Notes: a model not told the origin generated them from the letters alone. 64,000 nucleotides of DNA from Superficieibacter sp. HKU1 (GCF_029319185.1 NZ_CP119754.1:3658001-3722000); one strand, 5' to 3'. Numbered from the stretch's first letter, positions 44,968 through 53,905 are shown. Made by a program: numbers and translations.

Positions 44968-45005
44968 TGAAACGTCTTTTCAATTATAAATAAAACGACG
45001 TTTCA
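44968..45005. promoter_or_regulatory. Two KdgR-like operators upstream of kduI
   Basis: TGAAACGTCTTTTCA (44968-44982) and TAAAACGACGTTTCA (44991-45005) are imperfect GAAAC/GTTTC dyads 23 bases apart, as expected for KdgR, the repressor of uronate catabolism genes. Confidence 0.7.
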
Positions 45006-45219
45006 ATTTTTTGCAAATAAAGTTCGAAAATGTCGCCACGATCGCAAAAATGGGCGATCCAGCCCTGAGAATGAGAAGGTAAAATCATAAATTACAATCA
45101 GTTAAATAACCTTCACAAAAAAGCGGCAGAGCCTTAAAACGTGGCAAAGAAATAAAGACAGGTTGGCTACACGTCACAGAAACGGCAGGCACGGGGGCTG
45201 TTATAGGGAAATTCTTGCA

Positions 45220-45258
45220 AAATGCGTTAAGCGTCACAGATTATGAAACGATGTTTCG
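45220..45258. promoter_or_regulatory. Distal KdgR-like dyad with possible CRP site
   Basis: TGAAACGATGTTTCG (45244-45258) is the best GAAAC/GTTTC dyad in the region but is about 365 bases upstream of kduI. A weak CRP-like TGCGT-TAAGCG-TCACA precedes it at about 45222-45237. The remaining sequence from 45006 to 45219 is AT-rich with no gene I can support. Confidence 0.45.
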
Positions 45259-45348
45259 ATAAATTAACACTCAGCTTTTAAATACGGCAATTGCTACCTG
45301 TCAGTGGCAACGTATGAGTGAAAATGAGAACTTCTGTAACTGGCCTTT

Positions 45349-45377
45349 GCCCTCATGATGACTGAGGGCTTTTTTTT
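45349..45377 (+). terminator. Strong plus-strand intrinsic terminator
   Basis: GCCCTCA and TGAGGGC form a 7-base stem with a 7-base loop, followed by eight T residues on the plus strand. Both neighbouring genes (kduI, yqeF) are on the minus strand, so this ends an unannotated plus-strand transcript or acts as a barrier. In the minus direction there is no T run. Confidence 0.75.
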
Positions 45378-45395
45378 GGCCGGGGGAAGGGAAAA

Positions 45396-46577
45396 TTAAT
45401 CGCGTTCAATAGCCAGGGCAACACCCTGACCACCGCCGATACAAAGCGTGGCCACGCCGCGCCGCGACTGACGCTTGATCATTTCATGCACCAGCGATAC
45501 CAGGATACGGCATCCCGAGGCACCAATCGGATGGCCCAGGGCAATAGCGCCGCCGTTAACATTGACCCGGCTGGCATCCCACTCCAGCATTTTACCGACC
45601 GAAATGGCCTGTGCGGCAAAGGCTTCATTCACTTCCAGTAAATCCACTTCGCCCAGCGCCCAGCCGGCTCTTTCCAGGCAGCGGCGGGTAGCGTAAACCG
45701 GTGCAATCCCCATTAAGGCAGGATCCACCCCGACGCTGGCAAAGGCCCGGATACGCGCCAGCACCGGCAGATTAAGTTCCTGCGCTTTTGCTTCACTCAT
45801 CATCATCACGGCCGCTGCGCCGTCATTAATGGAAGAGGCATTCCCCGCCGTCACCGAACCAGTACGATCGAAGGCCGGAATCAGCCGGGCCAGCCCTTCG
45901 GCGCTGGCATCGGTGCGCGGTTGTTCGTCGGTGTCCACCAGCACGCTCGTGCCGTCGGCGCGCACGGTGGCAACCGGCACGATCTCATCTTTAAAACGTC
46001 CGGAATCAATAGCCAGACGCGCTTTGTGCTGAGATCGTAGCGCCCAGTCATCCTGTAACTCGCGGCTGATACCATATTCGCGCGCCAGATTTTCTGCCGT
46101 CACACCCATGTGATAATCATTGAAGGCGTCCCACAGGCCATCGTGGACCAGACTGTCAATAAGCTGGCTGTTTCCAAGCTGTGCGCCGGTGCGGCTGTCG
46201 GTCAGGACATGCGGCGCGCGGCTCATGTTTTCCTGCCCCCCGGCTATGACGACATCCGCTTCCCCGCACTGGATTGCCTGGGTTGCCAGATGCAGCGCCT
46301 TCAGCCCGGACCCGCACACGTCGTTAATGGTTATAGCCGAAATGGTATTGGGTAGTCCGCCGTTCAGCGCTGACTGGCGGGCCGGGTTTTGCCCTGCCCC
46401 TGCCGTCAATACCTGGCCGAGGATCACTTCATCCACATTTTGCGCCGCAATGCCGCTGCGCGCGATCAGCGCCCGGATGACCGTGCTGCCAAGATCGACG
46501 GCCGAAAGGCGCGACAGCGTGCCCTGGAAACAACCAATGGGCGTGCGAACCGCCCCTACGATAACCACCTCTTTCAT
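45396..46577 (-). CDS. yqeF: Acetyl-CoA acetyltransferase-like thiolase YqeF
   Basis: This is a 393-residue biosynthetic-type thiolase (acetoacetyl-CoA formation or cleavage). The acylated cysteine is in NDVCGSGLKALH near residue 88. The catalytic histidine lies in GGAIALGHPIGASG and the second cysteine in TLCIGGGQG. The start at 46577 (MKEVVIVGAVRTPIG) gives the E. coli length. Its physiological role is not established in E. coli. It is divergent from yqeG. Confidence 0.94.
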   Translation of the reverse strand: MKEVVIVGAVRTPIGCFQGTLSRLSAVDLGSTVIRALIARSGIAAQNVDEVILGQVLTAGAGQNPARQSALNGGLPNTISAITINDVCGSGLKALHLATQAIQCGEADVVIAGGQENMSRAPHVLTDSRTGAQLGNSQLIDSLVHDGLWDAFNDYHMGVTAENLAREYGISRELQDDWALRSQHKARLAIDSGRFKDEIVPVATVRADGTSVLVDTDEQPRTDASAEGLARLIPAFDRTGSVTAGNASSINDGAAAVMMMSEAKAQELNLPVLARIRAFASVGVDPALMGIAPVYATRRCLERAGWALGEVDLLEVNEAFAAQAISVGKMLEWDASRVNVNGGAIALGHPIGASGCRILVSLVHEMIKRQSRRGVATLCIGGGQGVALAIERD

Positions 46578-46649
46578 GTCGACCTCAGCGAATAACCCCC
46601 CGCCATAGTAGTGCATTGTTAATATCTCTTATTTTAATTGTTTTAAATA

Positions 46650-46665
46650 AGTGAGATTTATCACA
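46650..46665. promoter_or_regulatory. CRP-like site between yqeF and yqeG
   Basis: AGTGA-GATTTA-TCACA differs from the CRP consensus by one base. It lies in the 208-base divergent region and could control either gene. Confidence 0.6.
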
Positions 46666-46785
46666 ATAGATTGTTAATTTAATTTGCACGCAGCCTCGGC
46701 CTTTCCTGACAAGATGCCACTTAGCCGCAGAATTATGGTAAGTTGCGCTTCTTTTTATCACTTGCATGCTATTAAAAACTAACTA

Positions 46786-48015
46786 ATGTCGAAATTTTGG
46801 TCAAAAGAAGAGACTCTGTGGAGTTTCGCGCTGTATGGAACGGCTGTGGGTGCAGGGACGCTATTTCTCCCGATTCAACTGGGATCTGCCGGTGCCGTAG
46901 TGCTGTTTATTACCGCCATGGTGGCCTATCCATTAACTTACTGGCCGCATAAAGCGCTATGTCAGTTTATCCTCTCTGCGCCGACCCCGGCGGGTGAAGG
47001 CATCACCGGCGCGGTAACGCACTATTACGGCAAAAAAATCGGTAATGCGATCACCGCCCTCTATTTTGTCGCCTTTTTTGTAGTCGTCCTGATCTATGCC
47101 GTTGCCATTACTAACTCGCTGTGCGAGCAGGTCGCCAGACACCGGGAAGTAACGACCAGCGTGCGAATGCTGGTGAGCCTGGGCGTTGTGCTGGTGCTGA
47201 ACGCTATCTTTTTGATGGGGCGTCGCACCACCATTCGGGTGATGGGACTTCTGGTTTTCCCGCTCATCGCGTACTTCCTGTTCCTGTCGGTCTATCTGAC
47301 CGGTCGCTGGGAGCCCTCTCTACTCACCAGTCAAATCACCTTTGATAGCCATACGTTGCACCAGGTATGGCTCTCTATCCCCGTAATGGTTTTCGCTTTT
47401 AGTCATACGCCGATTATTTCCACGTTTGCTATCGACAGACAGGAAAAATATCGTGAGAACGCTATGGATAAATGCAAAAAAATTATGAAGGTGGCTTACC
47501 TGATAATCTGCCTGAGCGTACTGTTTTTTGTTTTTAGCTGCCTGCTGTCAATTCCGTCTTCTTATATTAATGCCGCCAGAGAGGAAGGCGTGACTATTTT
47601 ATCAGCCCTCTCAGCGATGCCTGATTCGCCGGGCTGGCTGGCCATTTCCGGCATTGTGGTGGCGGTGATAGCGATGTCTAAATCCTTCCTTGGCACCTAT
47701 TTTGGCGTTATCGAAGGCGCGACCGAAATCGTAAAATCTGCTCTGGACTATAAGGGGATTAAAAAAAGCCGGGCATTTCATCGGGCGATGTCGGTGATCC
47801 TCATTTCACTGACAATGTTCGTCGTGTGCTGTATTAACCCGAATGCGATTTCCATGATTTACGCTATCAGCGGGCCGCTGATAGCGGTGATCCTGTTCAT
47901 CATGCCAACGCTTTCCACTTACCTGATTGCATCACTAAAACCTTACCGTTCACTGGCTAATCTCATTACTCTTAGTGTTGGTTTACTCTGCGTTTCGGTG
48001 ATGTTTTTCAGCTAA
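46786..48015 (+). CDS. yqeG: Serine/threonine:proton symporter-like transporter YqeG
   Basis: This is a 409-residue inner membrane transporter of the HAAAP family (SdaC/TdcC type) with 11 predicted spans. The first span carries the GTAVGAGTLFLPIQLG motif of the family, and LSIPVMVFAFSHTPIISTF follows near residue 200. Length equals E. coli YqeG, reported as a serine importer. It marks the end of conserved synteny; in E. coli the ETT2 type III island follows. Confidence 0.94.
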   Translation: MSKFWSKEETLWSFALYGTAVGAGTLFLPIQLGSAGAVVLFITAMVAYPLTYWPHKALCQFILSAPTPAGEGITGAVTHYYGKKIGNAITALYFVAFFVVVLIYAVAITNSLCEQVARHREVTTSVRMLVSLGVVLVLNAIFLMGRRTTIRVMGLLVFPLIAYFLFLSVYLTGRWEPSLLTSQITFDSHTLHQVWLSIPVMVFAFSHTPIISTFAIDRQEKYRENAMDKCKKIMKVAYLIICLSVLFFVFSCLLSIPSSYINAAREEGVTILSALSAMPDSPGWLAISGIVVAVIAMSKSFLGTYFGVIEGATEIVKSALDYKGIKKSRAFHRAMSVILISLTMFVVCCINPNAISMIYAISGPLIAVILFIMPTLSTYLIASLKPYRSLANLITLSVGLLCVSVMFFS

Positions 48016-48024
48016 TTTAGCTGC

Positions 48025-48050
48025 TGCCCGACGAGTTGGATTGTCGGGCA
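48025..48050 (+). terminator. Hairpin after yqeG
   Basis: TGCCCGAC and GTCGGGCA form an 8-base stem ten bases past the yqeG stop. No T run follows directly, so termination may be weak. The sequence from 48051 to 48264 is AT-rich and holds no gene I can see. Confidence 0.5.
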
Positions 48051-48264
48051 ACGGCCTGCGTAATGTAATACTCTTCTGTTTAATAAATTTTTTAAATTTT
48101 TATTAAAACGTCATATTTATCTGCTTGTTGATGCGGGCAGCGCAAAAAAACACGTGAAGTTTTGTAATCAGCATAATCCACTGTATTAATTTTGGACAGG
48201 CAGGTTCATAATAGCCGTTCAGCTGTTAGCATCCTCTGACGGCATCCCTTTAAGGGGGCTTAGT

Positions 48265-49014
48265 ATGAAATACCATTCTACCGATAACGTCTGCATCATC
48301 ACCGGCATTCATCCTTCCAACCTGCGACGCTGGTATCGTTACGGGCTGATTAGCGCTGGTGAATTTTCAGAAAGCTGGAATGAACAGCAGCTTGAGGAAA
48401 TTCGTACGTTAAAAACACAGACGGCGAGTGGCGCGACGCTTCGTCAAATTCGCCAAAGCCATCGTTCAGGTATTCCGCTGCGCTCTCATGGCTGGGCAGC
48501 GTTAAAGGGTGAATTACTCTGGCAGCTTGAATTTGGCTCCAATCGGACGCTATCACGTTATTTCCGCACTATTGTGAACGATTACAGTAGCGATGATGCG
48601 AATCATTTTTTACTGCGTCCGCTAAACCGCTGGCTTCAGGAAGATACCCGAACAGGCTCCTGCCGTCGTCTGCAACGTTTTCACCAGTGCATCGTTCAAC
48701 GCGCAGGCTCGCTGACGCGTACCTCCAGCCGTGAAGGTGACACGCCTCTGTTTCTGGAAGCGATTAGCGTGAAAGACGATAACGAAATCTGGCTGGAAGC
48801 GATTCGGTTATACGGTCAGGGTTTTAGCGTCGAGGTGTCCTCCACTGTCAGCGACGTTCCTGTCGCCATCAGTAGCCGCCACGAGCATCATTTAATGTGG
48901 TGTGGTGCGGGCATCAGCGTTGGTAAGCAGCAGCATTTCAAGGACAGTATGGACGAGGGAAAATGCGTCATGCTTTGTGGACCCGACCGCGCCGTAAAAG
49001 CATGCATTAATTAA
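48265..49014 (+). CDS. MerR-family regulator, MlrA-like
   Basis: The N-terminus is a MerR winged helix (NVCIITGIHPSNLRRWYRYGLI, about residues 8-29) and the C-terminus (HHLMWCGAGISVGKQQ) aligns with the end of MlrA, the 243-residue MerR-type activator of csgD. Total length is 249. There is no metal or B12 ligand site that I can see, apart from scattered cysteines. GGGGG lies just upstream of the ATG. It opens the microcompartment locus and is the probable activator; an extended-spacer promoter lies between it and the next gene. Confidence 0.8.
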   Translation: MKYHSTDNVCIITGIHPSNLRRWYRYGLISAGEFSESWNEQQLEEIRTLKTQTASGATLRQIRQSHRSGIPLRSHGWAALKGELLWQLEFGSNRTLSRYFRTIVNDYSSDDANHFLLRPLNRWLQEDTRTGSCRRLQRFHQCIVQRAGSLTRTSSREGDTPLFLEAISVKDDNEIWLEAIRLYGQGFSVEVSSTVSDVPVAISSRHEHHLMWCGAGISVGKQQHFKDSMDEGKCVMLCGPDRAVKACIN

Positions 49015-49098
49015 TCGTTGATCGCTGCAAAAGATGGGAAGAATGTATTTCTGCGTCTTCTACGCACTTGCGTTCTTCCGTCCTCCCGCTGTATTTTT

Positions 49099-49130
49099 TT
49101 GTCAATCCTTGCCAATAACAGCAACATAAT
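49099..49130 (+). promoter_or_regulatory. Candidate MerR-type promoter of the microcompartment operon
   Basis: TTGTCA and CATAAT are 20 bases apart. The spacer contains a TTGC-N8-GCAA dyad. Over-long spacers with a central dyad are the hallmark of MerR-family targets, and an MlrA-like gene lies just upstream. The rest of the 49015-49247 gap holds no gene. Confidence 0.5.
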
Positions 49131-49247
49131 CCTGACGTAGCACAAGCAGAGCCAGCGTCTTCTTTTATCTTCCATGACAATATGCAATCTCTTTCCAGAC
49201 CCGGTGTCCGTCAGCGGGTTATTATTTGAGGATAGGGTTGTTAACCA

Positions 49248-50363
49248 ATGGCGAGTTACTTTTTTTCCATCCCTGACGTCTATTTCGGTGAAGACGCGAT
49301 TGGCACGTTGCGCCGGCTGAATCATAAAAAAGTCGCTATCGTGACCGACAATTTTATGGCGACGTCAGGTAAGACGCGCTATTTGATCAATGAGATGCCA
49401 CAGGCTTCAGTTTCTATTTTCAGCGACGTCACGCCCGATCCCAGCATTGATATTTTGCACGCGGGAGCATCACAGTTTAAAAGCATGAAGCCGGACGCGA
49501 TCATTGCGCTGGGCGGCGGTTCATCACTGGATGCTGCCAAAGGCATTAAGGTTACCCTCGAAGAATATTACCCTCAGCATGCCATTGAGCTTATCGCCAT
49601 CCCCACCACCAGCGGTTCCGGCTCAGAAGTCACCTCGTATGCCATTATTTCCGATCCCGATAATGGCCGAAAATATCCCCTTATTGACGATAAACTGGTA
49701 CCGGACTGCGCCATTCTCGACCCTCATCTGGTGTTATCGGTTCCCCGACAGGTGGCGGTCGATACCGGGATGGATGTATTGACCCATGCGATTGAGGCGC
49801 TGGTCTCTGACGGGGCGAATGATTTCAGTGATGCGCTGGCGGAAAAAGCCATTGCTCTGGTCTGGCAACATCTACCCACCGTTTTCGATGACGACAAAAA
49901 TCTCGATGCCCGCACGCATATGCATAACGCCTCCTGTATGGCCGGAATGGCCTTTAATTCCGCCGGTCTGGGCCTGGTACATGGGATGGCCCATGCCATA
50001 GGCGGCATGCTGCATATTCCTCACGGCAAAATTAACGCAATGCTGCTGCCGCTCATTATTGAGTTTAACGCGGCGCGCTCGCCCGGTGCCGTCGAACGTT
50101 ATCTGCAATGTGCGGCGATAATGGGCATCCACGCAGATACACCGCAGCAAACCTTGAATGATCTTGTCGCCGGTCTTCATGCAATGAACCGTCATTTTGG
50201 TATTCCGGCAACGCTCGCCGGGTTGTCTGTCACGATGCAGACCGTTGAGTCGTTTCGCCCGGCGCTGATTGCCGCAGCGCTGGCAGATGGCTGTACCGCA
50301 AGTAATCCCTGTAAACCCACAGCGGTGGATATTGATCGGTTACTCACGCGTATTGCCCGCTAA
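49248..50363 (+). CDS. Iron-containing alcohol dehydrogenase, PduQ-like
   Basis: This is a 371-residue group III alcohol dehydrogenase. The NAD loop is GGGSSLDAAK (89-98) and IPTTSGSGSEVT (118-129) follows. The likely metal ligands are D176, H180, H245 and H259 (the last pair in LGLVHGMAH and IPHG). In the locus it would reduce propionaldehyde to 1-propanol, regenerating NAD+ for the aldehyde dehydrogenase inside the shell. It is first of the enzyme genes. Confidence 0.9.
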   Translation: MASYFFSIPDVYFGEDAIGTLRRLNHKKVAIVTDNFMATSGKTRYLINEMPQASVSIFSDVTPDPSIDILHAGASQFKSMKPDAIIALGGGSSLDAAKGIKVTLEEYYPQHAIELIAIPTTSGSGSEVTSYAIISDPDNGRKYPLIDDKLVPDCAILDPHLVLSVPRQVAVDTGMDVLTHAIEALVSDGANDFSDALAEKAIALVWQHLPTVFDDDKNLDARTHMHNASCMAGMAFNSAGLGLVHGMAHAIGGMLHIPHGKINAMLLPLIIEFNAARSPGAVERYLQCAAIMGIHADTPQQTLNDLVAGLHAMNRHFGIPATLAGLSVTMQTVESFRPALIAAALADGCTASNPCKPTAVDIDRLLTRIAR

Positions 50364-50465
50364 CTCCGGACAGGATTGCCTTCATCTTGCAGACGGTAAA
50401 CAGCAAAACGCAGAAAGGCCTGGTCTCAGGCTCACGCTATTACACACTTTCAGGTTATTGACGTT

Positions 50466-51137
50466 ATGAATTACAACCAGCAACAAGCCGAATGGATCAC
50501 CCAGCAAATTCTTCAGGAACTGGCCGCGTCGACAAAACCCGCGCACGCGCTGACGATCCCCGTCGGCATTTCTAATCGCCACGTGCATTTAAGCCGTGAA
50601 GATATGGATGTCCTGTTTGGCTACGGATCAACATTGACCCGGATGAAAGCCGTAAAACAGCCCGGTCAGTATGCTGCGGAAGAAACGGTGACGCTGCGAG
50701 GCCCCAAAGGTGAACTGCATAAAGTGCGGGTGCTGGGACCGTTACGCAGCGCCACACAAATTGAAATCTCCGTTTCTGACGGTTTCGTTCTCGGCGTAAA
50801 AGCCCCGGTGCGAATGTCCGGCGATCTGCAGGATTCGCCAGGCATTGAAATTATTGGTCCCAATGGACGGGTAATGAAAACGGACGGTGCCATTGTCGCC
50901 TGGCGGCATATCCATATTTCTCCACAGGACGCCGAAGCACATGCGCTGCGTGACGGCATGGAGATCGACGTCCGCATTGACGGTCATCGCGGGGGCGTCC
51001 TGAGTCACGTCGTGGTCCGCGTCAGCGCCGATGCCGTCCTGGAAATGCACATTGATGTTGAAGAGGCCAACGGCTTCGGTTTGCGTAACGGCGATTGCGT
51101 CACGCGGGTATCGCCCCCTGGTCCGCAGAGCCATTAA
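50466..51137 (+). CDS. pduL: Phosphate propanoyltransferase PduL
   Basis: PduL converts propionyl-CoA and phosphate to propionyl phosphate and free CoA, recycling CoA inside the compartment. It is a 223-residue PTAC-family protein with two beta-barrel domains. Zinc-binding histidines are visible in NRHVHLS (39, 41) and WRHIHIS (148, 150). An N-terminal amphipathic helix (QQQAEWITQQILQELA) followed by a linker fits an encapsulation peptide. The stop lies 11 bases before the next start. Confidence 0.93.
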   Translation: MNYNQQQAEWITQQILQELAASTKPAHALTIPVGISNRHVHLSREDMDVLFGYGSTLTRMKAVKQPGQYAAEETVTLRGPKGELHKVRVLGPLRSATQIEISVSDGFVLGVKAPVRMSGDLQDSPGIEIIGPNGRVMKTDGAIVAWRHIHISPQDAEAHALRDGMEIDVRIDGHRGGVLSHVVVRVSADAVLEMHIDVEEANGFGLRNGDCVTRVSPPGPQSH

Positions 51138-51148
51138 GGAAGAAAGCC

Positions 51149-51862
51149 ATGGATCAGCATCACCTGTCGCCACTGCTGGATACCATTATCGACGACCTGT
51201 TAATGCGTCGAAAAAAGCGATTGCAGGCTAATAGCAAAATCATGCAGGTGGTCATAAGCGGTGACGATCTGACAACGCTGCCCGCCACCCTGGATTGTCT
51301 GATGGCGCTGACCCATAGCGGCTATTTTTTACGGCTGGCTTTTTCCTGTAGCGCCTCCCACTCTGCGCTACAGGCAGACTGTCTCAAGGCGCTGACACAA
51401 CGTGGCATTGACGTGCTTTGCGATACGTGCGAACCCGGCGCTGTCACCGACAATGACTGGGGGCTTTACCTGCCAGCGCTCTCTACCAACAGCATGAGCA
51501 AAATAGCTCTCGGCATTCGCGATAACCTGGTGTGCCGCTGGGCCTTTTACGCACTTGCACAAAATAAGCCGGTTATTGTCACGCTGAATGCTGAATGCCG
51601 CCACGACTCAACCACGCATTTTGCCCCTGCCCTGCGGGCGCGACTGGCAAATTATGCCGCCATCCTGATGGAATACGGCTGCACGATTATCGGTCAACCT
51701 GCGCCCGTCAGCCCGGAGAAACGACTGCTTACTCTGAGCGATGTGCGACAGCATCCCAGCGGTGATGCGCTTCATATTGGTGACAACACGTTAATTACTC
51801 CCGCCGCCCGCGATGAAATCCGGGATCGGGGCATTGCCATCGTTCAACGTCTCAAGGAGTAA
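51149..51862 (+). CDS. Microcompartment flavoprotein-like protein with PduM-like tail
   Basis: The ATG at 51149 follows an AAGGAAG site and gives 237 residues; a longer frame overlaps pduL and is rejected. Residues about 1-20 (LSPLLDTIIDDLLMRRKKR) form an amphipathic helix like an encapsulation peptide. The core contains LPALSTNSMSKIALGIRDNL (109-128), which matches the FMN-binding pattern of HFCD-type flavoproteins, and then PVIVTLNAE. The last 30 residues (GDNTLITPAARDEIRDRGIAIV) resemble the end of PduM. The function is not known to me; structural or redox roles in the shell lumen are both possible. Confidence 0.7.
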   Translation: MDQHHLSPLLDTIIDDLLMRRKKRLQANSKIMQVVISGDDLTTLPATLDCLMALTHSGYFLRLAFSCSASHSALQADCLKALTQRGIDVLCDTCEPGAVTDNDWGLYLPALSTNSMSKIALGIRDNLVCRWAFYALAQNKPVIVTLNAECRHDSTTHFAPALRARLANYAAILMEYGCTIIGQPAPVSPEKRLLTLSDVRQHPSGDALHIGDNTLITPAARDEIRDRGIAIVQRLKE

Positions 51863-51864
51863 GT

Positions 51865-52137
51865 ATGTATCTGGCAAAAGTGACCGGAGCGCTCGTTTCC
51901 ACCACCAAACATGCCTCGCTTAATGGCGCAAAGTTGCTGATTGTCGCGCGTCTCGACGAGCGTTATCAGCCCACCGGCACCGCTCAGGTGGCCGTGGATT
52001 TTGTCGGTGCCGGCAATGGTGAAATCGTGATTGTTACCACCGGCAGTTCGGCACGCATGAGTAACAGTAAAGAACATTCTGTCATTGATGCCTCGATCGT
52101 TGGCATCGTTGATTCTGTCGATTTGAATGACCAGTAA
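51865..52137 (+). CDS. EutN/CcmL-family microcompartment vertex protein
   Basis: This 90-residue protein has the BMC-P fold signature: MYLAKVTGALVSTTKH at the start, LLIVARLDE, the VDFVGAGNGEIVIVTTGSSAR core, and a terminal SVIDASIVGIVD. Pentamers of this family cap the twelve vertices of the shell. It begins two bases after the preceding stop with an AAGGAG site. Confidence 0.94.
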   Translation: MYLAKVTGALVSTTKHASLNGAKLLIVARLDERYQPTGTAQVAVDFVGAGNGEIVIVTTGSSARMSNSKEHSVIDASIVGIVDSVDLNDQ

Positions 52138-52159
52138 CGGGCAGACAGGAGAAAATATC

Positions 52160-52660
52160 ATGCTCCGTGAATCAAATGCCGAACTCGATCAACGTATTCG
52201 TGATGCTATCGCCCGCCATCTCTCGCCGCGCCAGCTTTCGCTGAGTCTGGCGGAGGCTGCCGCCCTGGCAAAATGTGCCCAGGATGTGGCTGAAGCGTGG
52301 GAGGTGCCTATTGTGTTTAGCCTTGTCGATGCGACAGGTCATCAGCGTTATTTTTTCAGCATGGACAATGCGTTACTCATCAGCCACACGCTCGCCGCGC
52401 AAAAAGCATGGACCGCCGTGGCCCTTAAAATGCCGACGCACGTCCTGGCGGCAGAAGTACAGCCGGGCTCCAGCCTGTACGGACTCCAGCACGAGGCGGG
52501 GCTTTGTTGCTTCGGCGGCGGCTTACCCTGCTGGTCTGAGGGGGTTCTGTTAGGCGGCATCGGTATCAGTGGCGGCAGCGTCGAGCAAGATATTGCTATC
52601 GCCAGTGCCACATTACAGCGCTTTAGTCAGCAGCACTTTTCCCTTACATCCTCTCATTAA
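52160..52660 (+). CDS. GlcG/HbpS-family protein (PduO C-terminal-like)
   Basis: With the ATG at 52160 (AGGAG site nine bases upstream) the protein has 166 residues. It is a GlcG/HbpS (DUF336) domain like the C-terminal part of PduO, which binds heme in some members. It carries LSLAEAAALAKCAQDVAEAW, VDATGHQRYFFSMDNALLISHTLA and the GGLP/GGIGISGG glycine motifs near the end. In this B12-independent system a cobalamin role is unlikely. The function is open. Confidence 0.85.
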   Translation: MLRESNAELDQRIRDAIARHLSPRQLSLSLAEAAALAKCAQDVAEAWEVPIVFSLVDATGHQRYFFSMDNALLISHTLAAQKAWTAVALKMPTHVLAAEVQPGSSLYGLQHEAGLCCFGGGLPCWSEGVLLGGIGISGGSVEQDIAIASATLQRFSQQHFSLTSSH

Positions 52661-52687
52661 TGGCGCTTACTACGCGCTGAGGTCGTT

Positions 52688-53905
52688 ATGTCGTTAGCAT
52701 CACTGGTTCTGGTTATCAACTGCGGTTCATCTTCACTGAAATTTTCGGTGCTCTCTCCCGATGAAGATGCTCCTCTCCTTTCCGGTCTGGCCGAGAAGCT
52801 GGGACTGGCAGACGCCTGTATCACTTTTAAGAGCGGCGCGGATCACAAAACCACGCAGTCGCTGAGTGAGGCCAGCCATCATCAGGCGCTCAGGGCGTTA
52901 TTCGCCAGGCTGGATGACATGGCGCTGCTGCCGCGCCTTTATGCCATCGGTCATCGGGTTGCCCATGGCGGCCGCGATTTTCAACAGTCGGTTCTCATTG
53001 ATGCACAGGTTATCGCCCGCATCCGCGAACTGTCAGCCCTGGCTCCGCTGCATAATCCGGCAAACCTGATCGGCATAGATGCGGCTATGGCGCTGCTTCC
53101 CACCCTGCCGCAGGTGGCCGTCTTTGATACTGCCTTTCACCAGACGCTGTCGCCCGCCGCTTATACCTATGCGATCCCGCTGGAATATCAGCACAATCAC
53201 CAGGTCAGGCGCTATGGTTTTCACGGTACCTCACACCGGTTTATCGCGGCAGAAGCGGTGAAACGTCTCGATCTCGATCCTGACGATCACGGTATTCTTA
53301 TTGCGCACCTCGGCAATGGTTCATCCGTCTGCGCGGTGAAGAACGGTATCAGCGTAGATACTTCCATGGGCATGACGCCGCTGGAGGGACTGGTTATGGG
53401 AACGCGCTGCGGCGATCTCGATTTTGGCGCGGCAGCCTATATTGCCCGCTGTAGCGGACAATCTTTCGAGGCCGTCTATGAGATGGTGAATAACGAATCC
53501 GGGCTGCTGGGGATCTCCGGCCTTTCCAGTGACTGCCGCGCGCTACAGGAAGCACGACGTCAGGGCGATGAGCGCGCGGCGCTGGCCATTGAGGTGATGG
53601 TGCATCGTCTGGCCCGTCACCTGGGTGCTCATCTCGCCTCGCTACACCGCTTTGATGCGCTGATATTTACCGGCGGCATCGGAGAAAACTCTGCGCTGGT
53701 GCGGGAGTTAACCGCGCAAAAGCTGGCCATATTTGGTATTGCGCTGGACAGCAAAAAGAATGAATACCTGTATGGCGGTCGTGATGGTGTGATTTCCCTG
53801 CCCGGCTCTCCGCTTGTCGCGGTGATCCCTACCAATGAAGAAAAGATGATCGCCCAGGACGCCGCCGCCATCGCATCGACCCTGTGTGCTGCGGTTAGCG
53901 GATGA
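52688..53905 (+). CDS. Acetate/propionate kinase
   Basis: This is a 405-residue acetokinase-family enzyme (AckA, TdcD, PduW). The adenylate motif VINCGSSSLKF is at 9-19, HRVAHGG is near 92, HLGNGSSVCAV is near 208 and FTGGIGENS is near 325. In the locus it would turn propionyl phosphate and ADP into propionate and ATP, the energy-yielding step. A 186-base gap follows with no gene, so the shell genes downstream may have their own promoter. Confidence 0.93.
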   Translation: MSLASLVLVINCGSSSLKFSVLSPDEDAPLLSGLAEKLGLADACITFKSGADHKTTQSLSEASHHQALRALFARLDDMALLPRLYAIGHRVAHGGRDFQQSVLIDAQVIARIRELSALAPLHNPANLIGIDAAMALLPTLPQVAVFDTAFHQTLSPAAYTYAIPLEYQHNHQVRRYGFHGTSHRFIAAEAVKRLDLDPDDHGILIAHLGNGSSVCAVKNGISVDTSMGMTPLEGLVMGTRCGDLDFGAAAYIARCSGQSFEAVYEMVNNESGLLGISGLSSDCRALQEARRQGDERAALAIEVMVHRLARHLGAHLASLHRFDALIFTGGIGENSALVRELTAQKLAIFGIALDSKKNEYLYGGRDGVISLPGSPLVAVIPTNEEKMIAQDAAAIASTLCAAVSG

